From Microbacterium enclense (lineage in GTDB: Bacteria > Actinomycetota > Actinomycetes > Actinomycetales > Microbacteriaceae), in NCBI RefSeq assembly GCF_001456955.1, contig NZ_KQ758472.1:277994-331352 (forward strand): a DNA stretch of 53,359 bases, read 5' to 3'. A model generated the notes under the pieces. The model ran no database searches, was not told where the DNA came from, and saw only the letters and a list, made by a program, of their open reading frames with translations. Position 1 is the stretch's first letter. Every line of letters starts with the position of its first letter. Below are positions 16,456 to 24,651 of this stretch, piece after piece. The translations under genes and the position numbers were made by a program.

Positions 16456-19400
16456 ATGCCTTCGCCCCTCCTGCGCCGAGCCGTCGCGTTCACCGCGACG
16501 ACCGCGGCGGTGTGCGCGCTCGCCCTGTCGAGCGTCACCGCGGCCTCCGCCGCGATCGTCCCCCAGCCCATCTCGAACAGCGCCGCGGGCGCGGCCCTCG
16601 CCGTCACCCCCGTCGGCTCGTACGACACCGGCGTCTACAAGGAGTCGGCCGCCGAGATCGTGCAGGCGTGGCGCGACCGCCTGTTCGTCGTCAACGCGCA
16701 GGCCGGCACCGTGTCGGTGCTCGACAACAGCGACCCGACGACGCCCGTGAAGCTCTTCGACATCGCCTCGACGGGTGTCGCGAACTCGGTCGCGGTGCGC
16801 GACGACGGCCTCGGCGTCGTCGCCTTCGAGGCCGAGACCAAGACCGACCCCGGTCACCTCGTGTTCTTCGACGCGAGCAAGACGGATGCCACCGGTGCGA
16901 CCCTCGGCGAGGTCACCGTCGGGGCCCTCCCCGACATGGTCACGTTCTCGAAGGACGGCGCCTACGCCGTCGTCGCCAACGAGGGCGAGCCCGCCGACGA
17001 CTTCACTGTCGACCCCGAGGGCTCCGTCAGCATCGTCGCGCTCCGCACCGGTGTCGTCGCCCCCGCGCCGAGCGCCGTCAAGACCGCCGGCTTCGCCGCG
17101 TTCGAGCCGGGCGGCACGAAGACGCTCGACCCCAAGGTGCGCGTCTTCGGACCCGACGTCGCCGCTCCCGGCCAAGACCCGGCGACGCTGTCGTCCAACC
17201 GCGTCTCGCGCAACCTGGAGCCGGAGTACATCACCGTCGACGGCACGACCGCCTACGTCACGCTGCAAGAGGCGAACGCCCTCGCGACGGTCGACCTCGC
17301 GAAGGCCCAGGTCACCGGCATCCTGCCCCTCGGCTACAAGGACTGGGGCACCGTCGGTCTCGACCCGAGCGACAGGGACGGCGCGAACATCCGCACCGTC
17401 GCGGGCCTCAAGGGCCTCTACATGCCCGACGGCATCGCGTCGTACACCGCCGCCGTCGGCGGCAAGGCCGGCACCTACCTCGTCACCGCGAACGAGGGCG
17501 ACGGACGCGAATGGGGCACCTTCACCGACGAGGCCCGCGTGAAGGCCCTCGGCAAGGACGGGCTCGCCCCGGTCTGCGCGACCTCGCCGCTCGCCGGTCG
17601 CTCCGCCGACACCGACCTCGGCCGCCTCAAAGTGGTCACCGACCTCGGACTCACCGCCGAGGGCTGCTACAGCGAGCTCTACGCCTACGGCGGACGCTCG
17701 TTCTCGATCTGGGACACCAAGGGCACGCTCGTCTTCGACTCGGGCGACCAGTTCGAGCAGAAGCTGAAGGAGGTCGCACCGCAGCTGTTCAACGTCTCCA
17801 ATGACGACAACGTCGTCGACGACCGCAGCGACGACAAGGGTCCCGAGCCCGAGAACGTGGCGCTCGGCGTCGTCGATGGCCGCACGTACGCCTTCATCGG
17901 CCTGGAGCGAGCGGGCGGCGTGATGGTCTACGACGTCACCGACCCGAAGAGCCCCGCCTACGTCACGTACGTCAACAACCGCGACGCGACCGCCGACGTC
18001 GAGACCGCCGCGGCCGGCGACCTCGGGCCCGAGGGCATCACGTTCGTCTCGGCGCTGCGCTCGCCCACGGGCGTGCCGCTGCTGATCACGGGCAACGAGG
18101 TGTCGGGGACCACCACGGTGTTCGAGGTGCGTCCGACGCAGCCGAAGAACCCCGACGTGCAGATCCTCACGATCAACGACTTCCACGGCCGTCTGGTGCA
18201 GGAGACCGGCGGGGTCGCCGGGGCGGCGGTGCTGGCCGGCGCCGTCGAGAAGTACCGCGAACTCAACCCGAACACGCTCTTCGTCTCGGCCGGTGACAAC
18301 ATCGGCGCGAGCGCGTTCGAGTCGTTCATCGACCAGGACAACCCCACCATCGACGCCCTGAAGGCGGCGACCCTCGACGTCAGCGCCGTCGGCAACCACG
18401 AGTTCGACCGCGGGTTCGCCGACCTCACCGACCGGGTCATCCCCCGCTACGGCGACAACGCGGGCGACCGGAGCGACTTCGCCCTCGGCGCGAACGTCTA
18501 CCTGAAGGGCACGAAGACCCCCGCCCTGAAGCCGTACACGATCAAAGACGTCGGCGGCACCAAGATCGCCTTCGTCGGCACGGTCACCCGCCAGACGGCC
18601 GGCATGGTCGACCCCTCGAAGATCACCGAGATCGAGTTCGGCGACCAGGTCGAGGCCGCGAACCGCGAGGCGAAGAACGCCCGCGCCGCCGGGGCCGACA
18701 TCGTCGTGCTGCTCGCCCACGAGGGTTCCGAGGGCACCGACTGCGCGAAGATCGCCACCGAGTCGGGCGACTACGGCGACCTCGTGCGCGGCGTCTCCGG
18801 CGACGTGAACGCCATCGTCTCGGCCCACACGCATCAGAAGTACGCGTGCACCATCGGCGGACGTCCCGTCATCCAGGCCGGTCAGTACGGCACCAACCTC
18901 GGCACGCTGGACATCGACCTGGATGCCGCCGGCGACCTCGCCTCCATCACGCCCGGTGTGCGCCCGCTGCTCGACGCCACGAGCCAGTACGTCGCCTACC
19001 CGCAGGCGGCGACGGCGAAGATCGTGGCGGATGCCAAGGCCGTCGCCGACGTGAAGGGTCAGGTCGAGGTCGGCACCATCACCGCCGACATCACCCGCGC
19101 CCGCAACGCCTCGGGAGACGAGGACCGCGGCGCCTACTCGACGCTCGGCAACACCGTCGCCGACGTGTACCTGTGGGCCACGACCGAGAACCCCTCGTTC
19201 AACGGGCAGGACGCGCAGATCGCGTTCATGAACCCGGGCGGTCTGCGTGCCGACCTGCTCTACGGCTCCGACAACGGCTCGGTCTCGTACCGCGAGGCCG
19301 CGAACGTGCAGCCCTTCGGCAACACGCTGGTCACGCTGTCGCTGACCGGGGCGCAGCTGAAGTCGGTGCTCGAGGAGCAGTGGCAGCCGTCGACGGCATC

Positions 19401-19956
19401 GCGTCCCGTGCTCGCGCTCGGCGTCTCCAAGGGATTCACCTTCGCCTACGACCCGAAGGCGGCCGCGGGCGCGCGCATCTCGTCGATCGCGCTGAACGGC
19501 GTCGCCGTCGACCCGGCTGCGTCGTACCGCGTGGTCACCAACTCGTTCCTCGCCGCGGGCGGTGACAACTTCACCACGTTCGCGCAGGGCACGGCGAAGG
19601 CCGACTCGGGTCAGATCGACCTGCAGGCCACGGTCGACTTCTTCGCCGCGAAGGGCACCGTCGCACCGTCGCCGCTCGGCCGGGCGTACCTGCTCGGTTC
19701 GAGCCCGGTCGACGAGGGGACCGGCACCGGAACGCCGACCCCGACCCCGACGGTCACGCCGACGGCCACCCCCGCGCCGACCACATCGCCGTCCGCAGCG
19801 CCCGGCGCTTCGCCGTCGAGCAGCCCCGCCGCGGGGTCCGGCACGGCTGCGCTCGCGAAGACGGGTGCCGAGCTGCCGTGGGGCATCGCCCTCGCGGGCG
19901 GCTTCCTCCTGGTCGCGGGAGGCGTGGCCGCAGCGCTTCGGCGCCGTCGCGTCTGA
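16456..19956 (+). CDS. Secreted choice-of-anchor I / bifunctional metallophosphatase-5'-nucleotidase, LAxTG cell-wall anchored
   Basis: A 1166-residue exported enzyme. A signal peptide occupies residues 1-~34, cleaved after ASA. Residues ~40-550 form the choice-of-anchor I, beta-propeller-like domain (DGIASYTA, ENVALGVVDGRTYAFIGLER). The metallophosphatase begins at ~570: NDFHGR (Asp575, His577), GDNIGAS, GNHEFDRG (Asn647-His648) and HTHQKY, which supply the two-metal site. The 5'-nucleotidase C-terminal substrate domain follows (NPGGLRADL, QPFGNTL). A Thr/Pro/Ala/Ser linker and a sorting signal LAKTG (from Leu1133), hydrophobic helix and RRRRV tail end it, so sortase anchoring is likely. It would release phosphate and nucleosides from extracellular nucleotides. 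Confidence 0.93.
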   Translation: MPSPLLRRAVAFTATTAAVCALALSSVTAASAAIVPQPISNSAAGAALAVTPVGSYDTGVYKESAAEIVQAWRDRLFVVNAQAGTVSVLDNSDPTTPVKLFDIASTGVANSVAVRDDGLGVVAFEAETKTDPGHLVFFDASKTDATGATLGEVTVGALPDMVTFSKDGAYAVVANEGEPADDFTVDPEGSVSIVALRTGVVAPAPSAVKTAGFAAFEPGGTKTLDPKVRVFGPDVAAPGQDPATLSSNRVSRNLEPEYITVDGTTAYVTLQEANALATVDLAKAQVTGILPLGYKDWGTVGLDPSDRDGANIRTVAGLKGLYMPDGIASYTAAVGGKAGTYLVTANEGDGREWGTFTDEARVKALGKDGLAPVCATSPLAGRSADTDLGRLKVVTDLGLTAEGCYSELYAYGGRSFSIWDTKGTLVFDSGDQFEQKLKEVAPQLFNVSNDDNVVDDRSDDKGPEPENVALGVVDGRTYAFIGLERAGGVMVYDVTDPKSPAYVTYVNNRDATADVETAAAGDLGPEGITFVSALRSPTGVPLLITGNEVSGTTTVFEVRPTQPKNPDVQILTINDFHGRLVQETGGVAGAAVLAGAVEKYRELNPNTLFVSAGDNIGASAFESFIDQDNPTIDALKAATLDVSAVGNHEFDRGFADLTDRVIPRYGDNAGDRSDFALGANVYLKGTKTPALKPYTIKDVGGTKIAFVGTVTRQTAGMVDPSKITEIEFGDQVEAANREAKNARAAGADIVVLLAHEGSEGTDCAKIATESGDYGDLVRGVSGDVNAIVSAHTHQKYACTIGGRPVIQAGQYGTNLGTLDIDLDAAGDLASITPGVRPLLDATSQYVAYPQAATAKIVADAKAVADVKGQVEVGTITADITRARNASGDEDRGAYSTLGNTVADVYLWATTENPSFNGQDAQIAFMNPGGLRADLLYGSDNGSVSYREAANVQPFGNTLVTLSLTGAQLKSVLEEQWQPSTASRPVLALGVSKGFTFAYDPKAAAGARISSIALNGVAVDPAASYRVVTNSFLAAGGDNFTTFAQGTAKADSGQIDLQATVDFFAAKGTVAPSPLGRAYLLGSSPVDEGTGTGTPTPTPTVTPTATPAPTTSPSAAPGASPSSSPAAGSGTAALAKTGAELPWGIALAGGFLLVAGGVAAALRRRRV

Positions 19957-19971
19957 CACGCGCAGACGGCG

Positions 19972-20002
19972 GCGGCCCTCACCCCTGGCGGGTGGGGGCC
20001 GC
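19972..20002 (+). terminator. GC hairpin after the 5'-nucleotidase gene
   Basis: GCGGCCCTCACCC (19972-19984) pairs with GGGTGGGGGCCGC (19990-20002): 13 bp with one G-U, five-base loop, 15 bases after the stop codon. It is followed by TGTCGTTGTG, only a weak U-tract. Position and stability make it the probable terminator of this gene. Confidence 0.75.
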
Positions 20003-20053
20003 TGTCGTTGTGCGGCGCGGCGCGCGCTCGGGCACGGTCTGCGGGCGACATGC

Positions 20054-20131
20054 CGAAACCGCACCCGTTCGCCGAGACCGCATGCGGTTGTCGCGAATCC
20101 CCTGCGTTCTCGGCAACCGGGTGCGGCTTCG
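20054..20131. repeat. Interrupted inverted repeat at a convergent junction (shares 31 bp with 31531-31561)
   Basis: Arms at 20054-20077 and 20108-20131 (sequence CCGCACCCG in the left, CGGGTGCGG in the right) match over 21 of 24 positions. Next to the left arm is the perfect palindrome CCGCATGCGG (20078-20087). The stretch 20060-20090 reappears on the other strand at 31531-31561 with only two differences. It lies between the convergent nucleotidase and S51 peptidase genes. Confidence 0.75.
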
Positions 20132-20170
20132 CGGCGGTGCGCGCCGGCCGGACGGGCTCCCGCGGGCCCG

Positions 20171-20887
20171 TCAGGGTCGCAGCACGGTGATGAGCACCCC
20201 GGATGCCGCGGACTCCACGCGCCAGACCTGCCCGCTGCCGTGAACGGCCGGGGCGGCCTGCGCCGAGATGACGAGGGCCGTGTGCTCGTCGATCGCCACG
20301 CCGTCGGAGACGAGCCCCGCCTCGACCGCGGCGACGAGACGGGAGAGGGTGCCCCATTGGGCGGCGTGCACGTCGACGGCGAAGTCGAGGAGCCCGAGGC
20401 CCGGGCGCACCTCGACCTCGTCGAGCTCTTCACCGGCATCCTCCGACACGACCTCGACCCCGCCCAAGCGATATCCGCCGATCAGCGCGGGTCCGGCCGC
20501 GATGGACGAGCCGGCCGAGAACCCGGCGTAGGGCATCCCGTCGCGGACGCGATCGGTCACGGCATCCCGGATCGGTCCCACCGCCGCCCGGTACGCCGGG
20601 GTGAGGCCGCCACCGACGAACAGGGCGTCGGCGTCGAGCACCGCGGTGTCGAAGACCTCGCCCACGACGATGGTCGTGATCCGCAGCTCGTTCGCCGTCG
20701 CCCCCGCAGCCTCGAGCACCGCCGCGAAGCGGGCGACCGAGGACTCGTCGTCGGCCTCGAGCACGAGCAGCACCGCGATCACGGCCGGCCGGTCGCCGGC
20801 GCGCTCCCGCGCCTCGCGCACGAAGGGACGCAGCAGATCGCCGCAGCGCGCGACGTCGCGCCCGCCGCCGAGAAGGAAGACACTCAT
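20171..20887 (-). CDS. Peptidase S51 / cyanophycinase-like family protein
   Basis: A 238-residue cytoplasmic protein of the class I glutamine-amidotransferase-like fold. The N-terminus MSVFLLGGGRD, the DALFVGGGLTPAY turn and the nucleophile elbow GFSAGSSIA (Ser124) match the S51 family (alpha-aspartyl dipeptidase, cyanophycinase). A basic GGYRLGG stretch follows and a His is present in VDVHAAQWG, plausible as part of the Ser-His catalytic set. The chosen ATG gives the natural LLGGG start; an upstream in-frame ATG lies in the repeat region. Actual substrate (a dipeptide or cyanophycin-like polymer) cannot be told. It follows the thiolase in the same direction after a strong hairpin, so it may be separate from the prp operon. 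Confidence 0.85.
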   Translation of the reverse strand: MSVFLLGGGRDVARCGDLLRPFVREARERAGDRPAVIAVLLVLEADDESSVARFAAVLEAAGATANELRITTIVVGEVFDTAVLDADALFVGGGLTPAYRAAVGPIRDAVTDRVRDGMPYAGFSAGSSIAAGPALIGGYRLGGVEVVSEDAGEELDEVEVRPGLGLLDFAVDVHAAQWGTLSRLVAAVEAGLVSDGVAIDEHTALVISAQAAPAVHGSGQVWRVESAASGVLITVLRP

Positions 20888-20914
20888 GCGCCCAGTATCC
20901 CGGTATCGGCATCC

Positions 20915-20977
20915 GCGTGAGTCGCCAGCATTTGTCGCTTCGGGCACCCGCAAGCGACAAACCTTGGCAACTCACGC
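20915..20977. repeat. Interrupted inverted repeat, GCGTGAG family (copy 1)
   Basis: The left arm begins GCGTGAGTCGCCA and the right arm ends with GGCAACTCACGC: 13 bp with one mismatch. A three-base unpaired step (GCA against CCT) separates it from the inner arms TTTGTCGCTT and AAGCGACAAA (10 bp, perfect). It sits between the thiolase stop and the S51 start, both leftward, where a terminator is expected. Related copies lie at 26926-26992 and 36393-36460. Confidence 0.75.
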
Positions 20978-21004
20978 GCGGTAAACGCGAACGCGAGACC
21001 CGGG

Positions 21005-22183
21005 TCAGTACCGGCGCAGCAGCGCGGCGAGGGCCTGACCGCCGCCGATGCACATCGTGACGACGGCGTACTCAAGGTCGCGGCGCTGCAGGTCGAGGGC
21101 CGCGCGCACGGTGAGGATCGCGCCGGTGGCACCGACGGGGTGGCCGAGGGCGATCGCGCCGCCGTACGGATTCACCTTCTCGGGGTCGAGGGCCGCATCG
21201 CGGATCACCGCGACCGCCTGCGCGGCGAACGCCTCGTTCAGCTCGATCACGTCGACGTCGGCGGGAGTGAGGCCGGTCTGCTCCCACAGCCGCTGCAGCG
21301 CGATGACCGGGGCGTAGCCCATGATCTCGGGGTCGACGCCCGCCGTGGTGACGGCCTCGAGCGTGGCGAGGCCGGTTGATCCGCGCTCGCGCACATCGTC
21401 TTCGCGCATGAGTACGGTCGCGGCAGCGCCGTCGTTGATGCCCGACGAGTTGCCGGCGGTGACCGATCCGTCCTTCTCGAAGGCCGGGCGCAGACCCGCG
21501 AGGGCTTCGAGGGTCGTGCCGGGTCGCGGGTGCTCATCGACCGAGACCTCGACCGGCCGCTTGCCGCCGGTGGTCACGGGCACGATCTCCTCCGCGAAGG
21601 CCGCGCGGGCGGCATCCGTCGACGCCCTGCGCTGGCTCTCGACGGCGAAGGCGTCCTGCTCCTCGCGCGAGACGGAGTACCGGGATGCCACGACCTCGGC
21701 CGTCGTGCCCATGTGCCGGCCGCTGAAAGGGTCGGTGAGGATCGCGAGGGTGCCGTCGAGCAGCGTGCGGTCGCCGAGCCGGCCGTTGCCGCGGGCGCCG
21801 TACTCGAGGAACGGCGTGCGCGACATGCTCTCGTCGCCGCCCGCGACCGCGACGTCGATGCCGCCCCAGCGGAGCTCCTGAGCTGCCGACCAGATCGCCT
21901 GCAGGCCCGAGCCGCACAGGCGGTTCACGGTGAAGGCGGGCACGCGCGTGGGCAGCCCCGCGGCGAGCGCGACGCGGCGGGCGTTGTAGGCATCGGGGCC
22001 GTTCTGGGCGATGCAGCCCATGACGACCTCGTCGACGTCTTCTTGCGCGACGCCGGCGCGACGCAGCGCTTCGGTCACGGCCACCGCGCCGAGCTCGTAC
22101 GCGTCGACCCCCGAGAGCGATCCGCCGAACGAGCCGATGGGTGTGCGCGCGCCGGAGACGATGACGATCTTCTGCTCGGACAT
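21005..22183 (-). CDS. Acetyl-CoA acetyltransferase / thiolase family protein
   Basis: A 392-residue thiolase that cleaves 3-ketoacyl-CoA or condenses two acetyl-CoA. The nucleophile is Cys90 in NRLCGSGLQ. The other family boxes are complete: [27 protein letters not shown] with the catalytic His, and the second Cys in VTMCIGGGQ. The start shares one base with the stop of prpC, so it belongs to the methylcitrate operon. This suggests the operon handles 3-ketoacyl-CoA that yields propionyl-CoA, or recycles acetyl-CoA. Full-length with normal motif spacing. Confidence 0.93.
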   Translation of the reverse strand: MSEQKIVIVSGARTPIGSFGGSLSGVDAYELGAVAVTEALRRAGVAQEDVDEVVMGCIAQNGPDAYNARRVALAAGLPTRVPAFTVNRLCGSGLQAIWSAAQELRWGGIDVAVAGGDESMSRTPFLEYGARGNGRLGDRTLLDGTLAILTDPFSGRHMGTTAEVVASRYSVSREEQDAFAVESQRRASTDAARAAFAEEIVPVTTGGKRPVEVSVDEHPRPGTTLEALAGLRPAFEKDGSVTAGNSSGINDGAAATVLMREDDVRERGSTGLATLEAVTTAGVDPEIMGYAPVIALQRLWEQTGLTPADVDVIELNEAFAAQAVAVIRDAALDPEKVNPYGGAIALGHPVGATGAILTVRAALDLQRRDLEYAVVTMCIGGGQALAALLRRY

Positions 22184-23502
22184 CAGCCTGCCGCCTCCTC
22201 GGGGCGGTCCTGCGTCTCGAGCGCGGCGGCATCCGGAACGTACCCCTCGACGTGCCGCTCGTCGGGCCCGACATAGGCCGACAGCGGTCGGATGAGGGCG
22301 TTCGCCGCCTGCTGCTCGCGGATATGCGCCGTCCAGCCCGTCACGCGGGCGGCGACGAAGAGCGGGGTGAAGGTGAGGGTGTCGAACCCCATGAGGTCGT
22401 AGGCAGGGCCCGAGGGATAGTCGAGGTTGGGGTAGATGCCCTTGCGCTCGACGAACTGCGACTCCAGCGCGTCGTAGAGGGCGGCGACGTCGGGGCGGTC
22501 GTAGTGGGCGACGAGGGTGTCGAGGGCGGCTTTCATCGTCGGCACGCGCGAGTCGCCGCGCTTGTACACGCGGTGGCCGAAGCCCATGATCTTGCGCTTG
22601 TCGGCGAGGGCGGCGTCGAGCCAGGGGCCCACGTTCTCGGCCGAGCCGATCTCGCGGAACACGTGCAACACCGCCTCGTTCGCACCGCCGTGCAGCGGGC
22701 CCTTCAGCGCGCCGATCGCTCCGACGACCGCGGAGTACAGGTCGCTGAGCGTCGAGGCGATGACCCGCGCGGTGAAGGTCGAGGCGTTGAAGGAGTGCTC
22801 GGCGTACAGGGTCATCGACCGGTTGAAGGCGTCGACGACCACCGGGTCGGGGACACCCGCGGATCTTGAGCCCGTGCCCGAGGACCCTGAGCCCGTGCCC
22901 GAGGACCCTGAGCCCGTCGAAGGGTCCGGCACCGACGCCACCCCGCCGGCTTCGACAGGCTCAGCCACCTGCGGACGGGTGCAGATCTCCTCGCCGAACG
23001 TCATCCAGAGGAAGTTCGCCGCATAGTCCAGGTCATCGCGCGGCTCGATCAGCTCCTGACCTCGGCGGCGGCGCTGACCGTAGGCGACCACGGCGGGCAG
23101 CTGCGCCCACAGGCGGACGGCGCGCTCGAGGTTCTCTTCGGGGGTGCCCACGGCATCCATCACGTTCGAGATGCCCGCGGTCTCGCGGGCGCCGATGACG
23201 CTCACGGCGGTGCGCACCTCGTCCATGGGGTGGGCGCTCGTCGGCAAGAGGTCGATCGCGGCGCGCACGTCGTCGGTCAACGCCCGGTGCGCTCGCTCGG
23301 TGTCGCGCAGGGCGCCGAGCTGCGCGGCATCCGGAAGCTCCCCGTTCCACAGCAGGTAGGCCACCGCCTCGAAGGGTTGCGTGGCGGCGAGCTCCTGCAC
23401 GGGGTACCCGCGGTAGAGCAGGCTGTTGGTCTCGGGGTTCACCTTGCTCACGGCGGTCTCGTCGACCGTGACGCCGGCGAGGCCCTTCTTGATGTCGGTC
23501 AT
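22183..23502 (-). CDS. prpC: 2-methylcitrate synthase / citrate synthase with an in-frame repeat insertion
   Basis: A 439-residue enzyme condensing propionyl-CoA (or acetyl-CoA) with oxaloacetate. It begins DIKKGLAGVTVDETAVSKV, as PrpC proteins do. Catalytic regions are intact: AEHSFNASTFTARV (first His), LHGGANEAV, and MGFGHRVYKRGDSR (second His), then DYPSGPAYDLMGF. Family members are about 375-390 residues. The extra length is residues ~178-217, a Gly/Ser/Thr-rich segment ending in three 7-residue repeats (for example SSGTGSG) encoded by the dispersed DNA repeat described at 22855-22972. It falls between EEIC(T) and VVDAFNRSM, a surface loop in relatives, so activity may survive. Fourth gene of the prp operon. 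Confidence 0.93.
   Translation of the reverse strand: MTDIKKGLAGVTVDETAVSKVNPETNSLLYRGYPVQELAATQPFEAVAYLLWNGELPDAAQLGALRDTERAHRALTDDVRAAIDLLPTSAHPMDEVRTAVSVIGARETAGISNVMDAVGTPEENLERAVRLWAQLPAVVAYGQRRRRGQELIEPRDDLDYAANFLWMTFGEEICTRPQVAEPVEAGGVASVPDPSTGSGSSGTGSGSSGTGSRSAGVPDPVVVDAFNRSMTLYAEHSFNASTFTARVIASTLSDLYSAVVGAIGALKGPLHGGANEAVLHVFREIGSAENVGPWLDAALADKRKIMGFGHRVYKRGDSRVPTMKAALDTLVAHYDRPDVAALYDALESQFVERKGIYPNLDYPSGPAYDLMGFDTLTFTPLFVAARVTGWTAHIREQQAANALIRPLSAYVGPDERHVEGYVPDAAALETQDRPEEAAG
22855..22972. repeat. Dispersed repeat inserted inside prpC
   Basis: Three direct 21-bp units based on CCTGAGCCCGTGCCCGAGGA run from ~22863 to 22922; the last has CGTCGAAGG instead and forms a hairpin with GGACCCT. 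A further copy, CTTCGACAGGCTCAGCCACC, follows at ~22950-22969. Both words are the intergenic repeat seen at 27604-27740, 41808-41925 and 51784-52032. All units keep the prpC reading frame (multiples of three). Confidence 0.85.
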
Positions 23503-23621
23503 CGTCTCTCCCTTGAGTCGTGCTCGAAGTTCTCAGTAGCCCTGTTGACGAGTTGCGCCGTGTGTTCGCGAAACCGGGCGTCAGACGAGCATTCGCCGCA
23601 AGTCAGCGCCGGTGGGGCGCC

Positions 23622-24521
23622 TCAGCGCTCGACGGTGAAGTCGAACACGTCGGCGTCGAAGCGGGTGTAGCCCTCGTAGTCGACGAGGTCGTACAGATCG
23701 GCGCGGTGCTGCATGTCGCCGAGCTGGTCGCGCAGATGCCCCTCGGATGCCAGGGCGTCGAGGCCGCGGCCGGCCGCGCCCATCGCGAGCCGCAGCAGCG
23801 ACACCGGCCAGATGACGATGTTGACGCCGGCGTCGCGCAGCTGCGCGGTGGAGAACAGCTCGCTCTTTCCGAACTCGGTCATGTTGGCCAGGATCGGCAC
23901 GTCCAGAGCCGCGCGCATCGCCTCGAACTCGCCGAGGTCGCGCATCGCCTCGGGGAAGATCGCGTCGGCGCCGGCGTCGACCAGGGCCTTCGCGCGGTCG
24001 ATCGCGGCATCCAGTCCCTCCACCGCCCGCACGTCGGTGCGCGCCATGATGAGGAAGTCCGGGTCGCGCCGGGCGTCGACCGCTGCGCGGATGCGCTTGA
24101 TCGCGGTGTCGGCATCCACGACGCTCTTGCCGTCGAGGTGGCCGCAGCGCTTCGGGTTGACCTGATCCTCGATGTGCGTGCCGGCGAGGCCGGCGTCTTC
24201 GAGGGTCTGGATCGTGCGCGCGACGTTCATCGGCTCGCCGAACCCGGTGTCGGCGTCGATGATCGCCGGCAGCTCGGTCACGCGGGCGATCTGCTGCCCG
24301 CGCCCGGCGACCTCGGTGAGGGTCGTGAGCCCGATGTCGGGCAGGCCCAGGTCGGCCGAGATCACGGCGCCCGAGATGTATACGCCCTCGAAGCCCTTGC
24401 GCTCGATGAGCCGGGCCGACAGCGGATTGAACGCCCCGGGCATGCGCACGAGCTCTCCGGATGCCAGCTTCTCGCGCAGCGCGCGGCGCTTCTGCGCCGC
24501 GGGGGTCTGGGCGTACAGCAT
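23622..24521 (-). CDS. prpB: Methylisocitrate lyase
   Basis: A 299-residue enzyme of the isocitrate lyase/PEP mutase superfamily that splits 2-methylisocitrate to pyruvate and succinate. Clear motifs: MPGAFNPLSARLIERKGFEGVYISGA at the start, DADTGFGEP (metal site), and the flexible active-site loop 'NPKRCGHLDGKSVVD' with catalytic Cys126. 'GADAIFPEAMRDLGEFEAMR' and 'ANMTEFGKSELFSTAQLRDAG' complete the family pattern. GGAAGGAA precedes the start. In frame open sequence upstream of 24521 is not coding. Third gene of the prp operon, 119 bases before prpC. Confidence 0.95.
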   Translation of the reverse strand: MLYAQTPAAQKRRALREKLASGELVRMPGAFNPLSARLIERKGFEGVYISGAVISADLGLPDIGLTTLTEVAGRGQQIARVTELPAIIDADTGFGEPMNVARTIQTLEDAGLAGTHIEDQVNPKRCGHLDGKSVVDADTAIKRIRAAVDARRDPDFLIMARTDVRAVEGLDAAIDRAKALVDAGADAIFPEAMRDLGEFEAMRAALDVPILANMTEFGKSELFSTAQLRDAGVNIVIWPVSLLRLAMGAAGRGLDALASEGHLRDQLGDMQHRADLYDLVDYEGYTRFDADVFDFTVER

Positions 24522-24549
24522 CAGTGGGTTCCTTCCATCCGGTGTGCGC

Positions 24550-24610
24550 GGCTCCGGAAGAATCGCGGCGCGCCGGAGCGGCGTCCGCGCCACGACGCGG
24601 GACCGGAGCC
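24550..24610. repeat. Inverted repeat between prpD and prpB
   Basis: GGCTCCGG (24550-24557) and CCGGAGCC (24603-24610) pair perfectly, with a further CGCCGGAGCGGCG between them. It lies in the 130-base gap within the operon, where it could set mRNA stability or partly stop transcription; no T-run is present. Confidence 0.5.
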
Positions 24611-24651
24611 CCGAGCCGTGGAAAGTTCCGGAGTCAGGCACGCCCGCAGCA

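Noticed and set aside
16366..20439. A 1357-residue open frame on the minus strand
   Set aside because: Antisense to the 5'-nucleotidase gene; a GC-rich shadow frame with Arg/Asp/Val runs and no recognisable family.
20915..20977. Ordinary Rho-independent terminator only
   Set aside because: No T-run follows, and sequence-similar copies occur at distant sites including a divergent promoter region, so a plain terminator does not explain the family.
22183..23502. prpC as a broken gene
   Set aside because: The insertion is a multiple of three, keeps the frame, and both catalytic histidine regions lie in frame after it.
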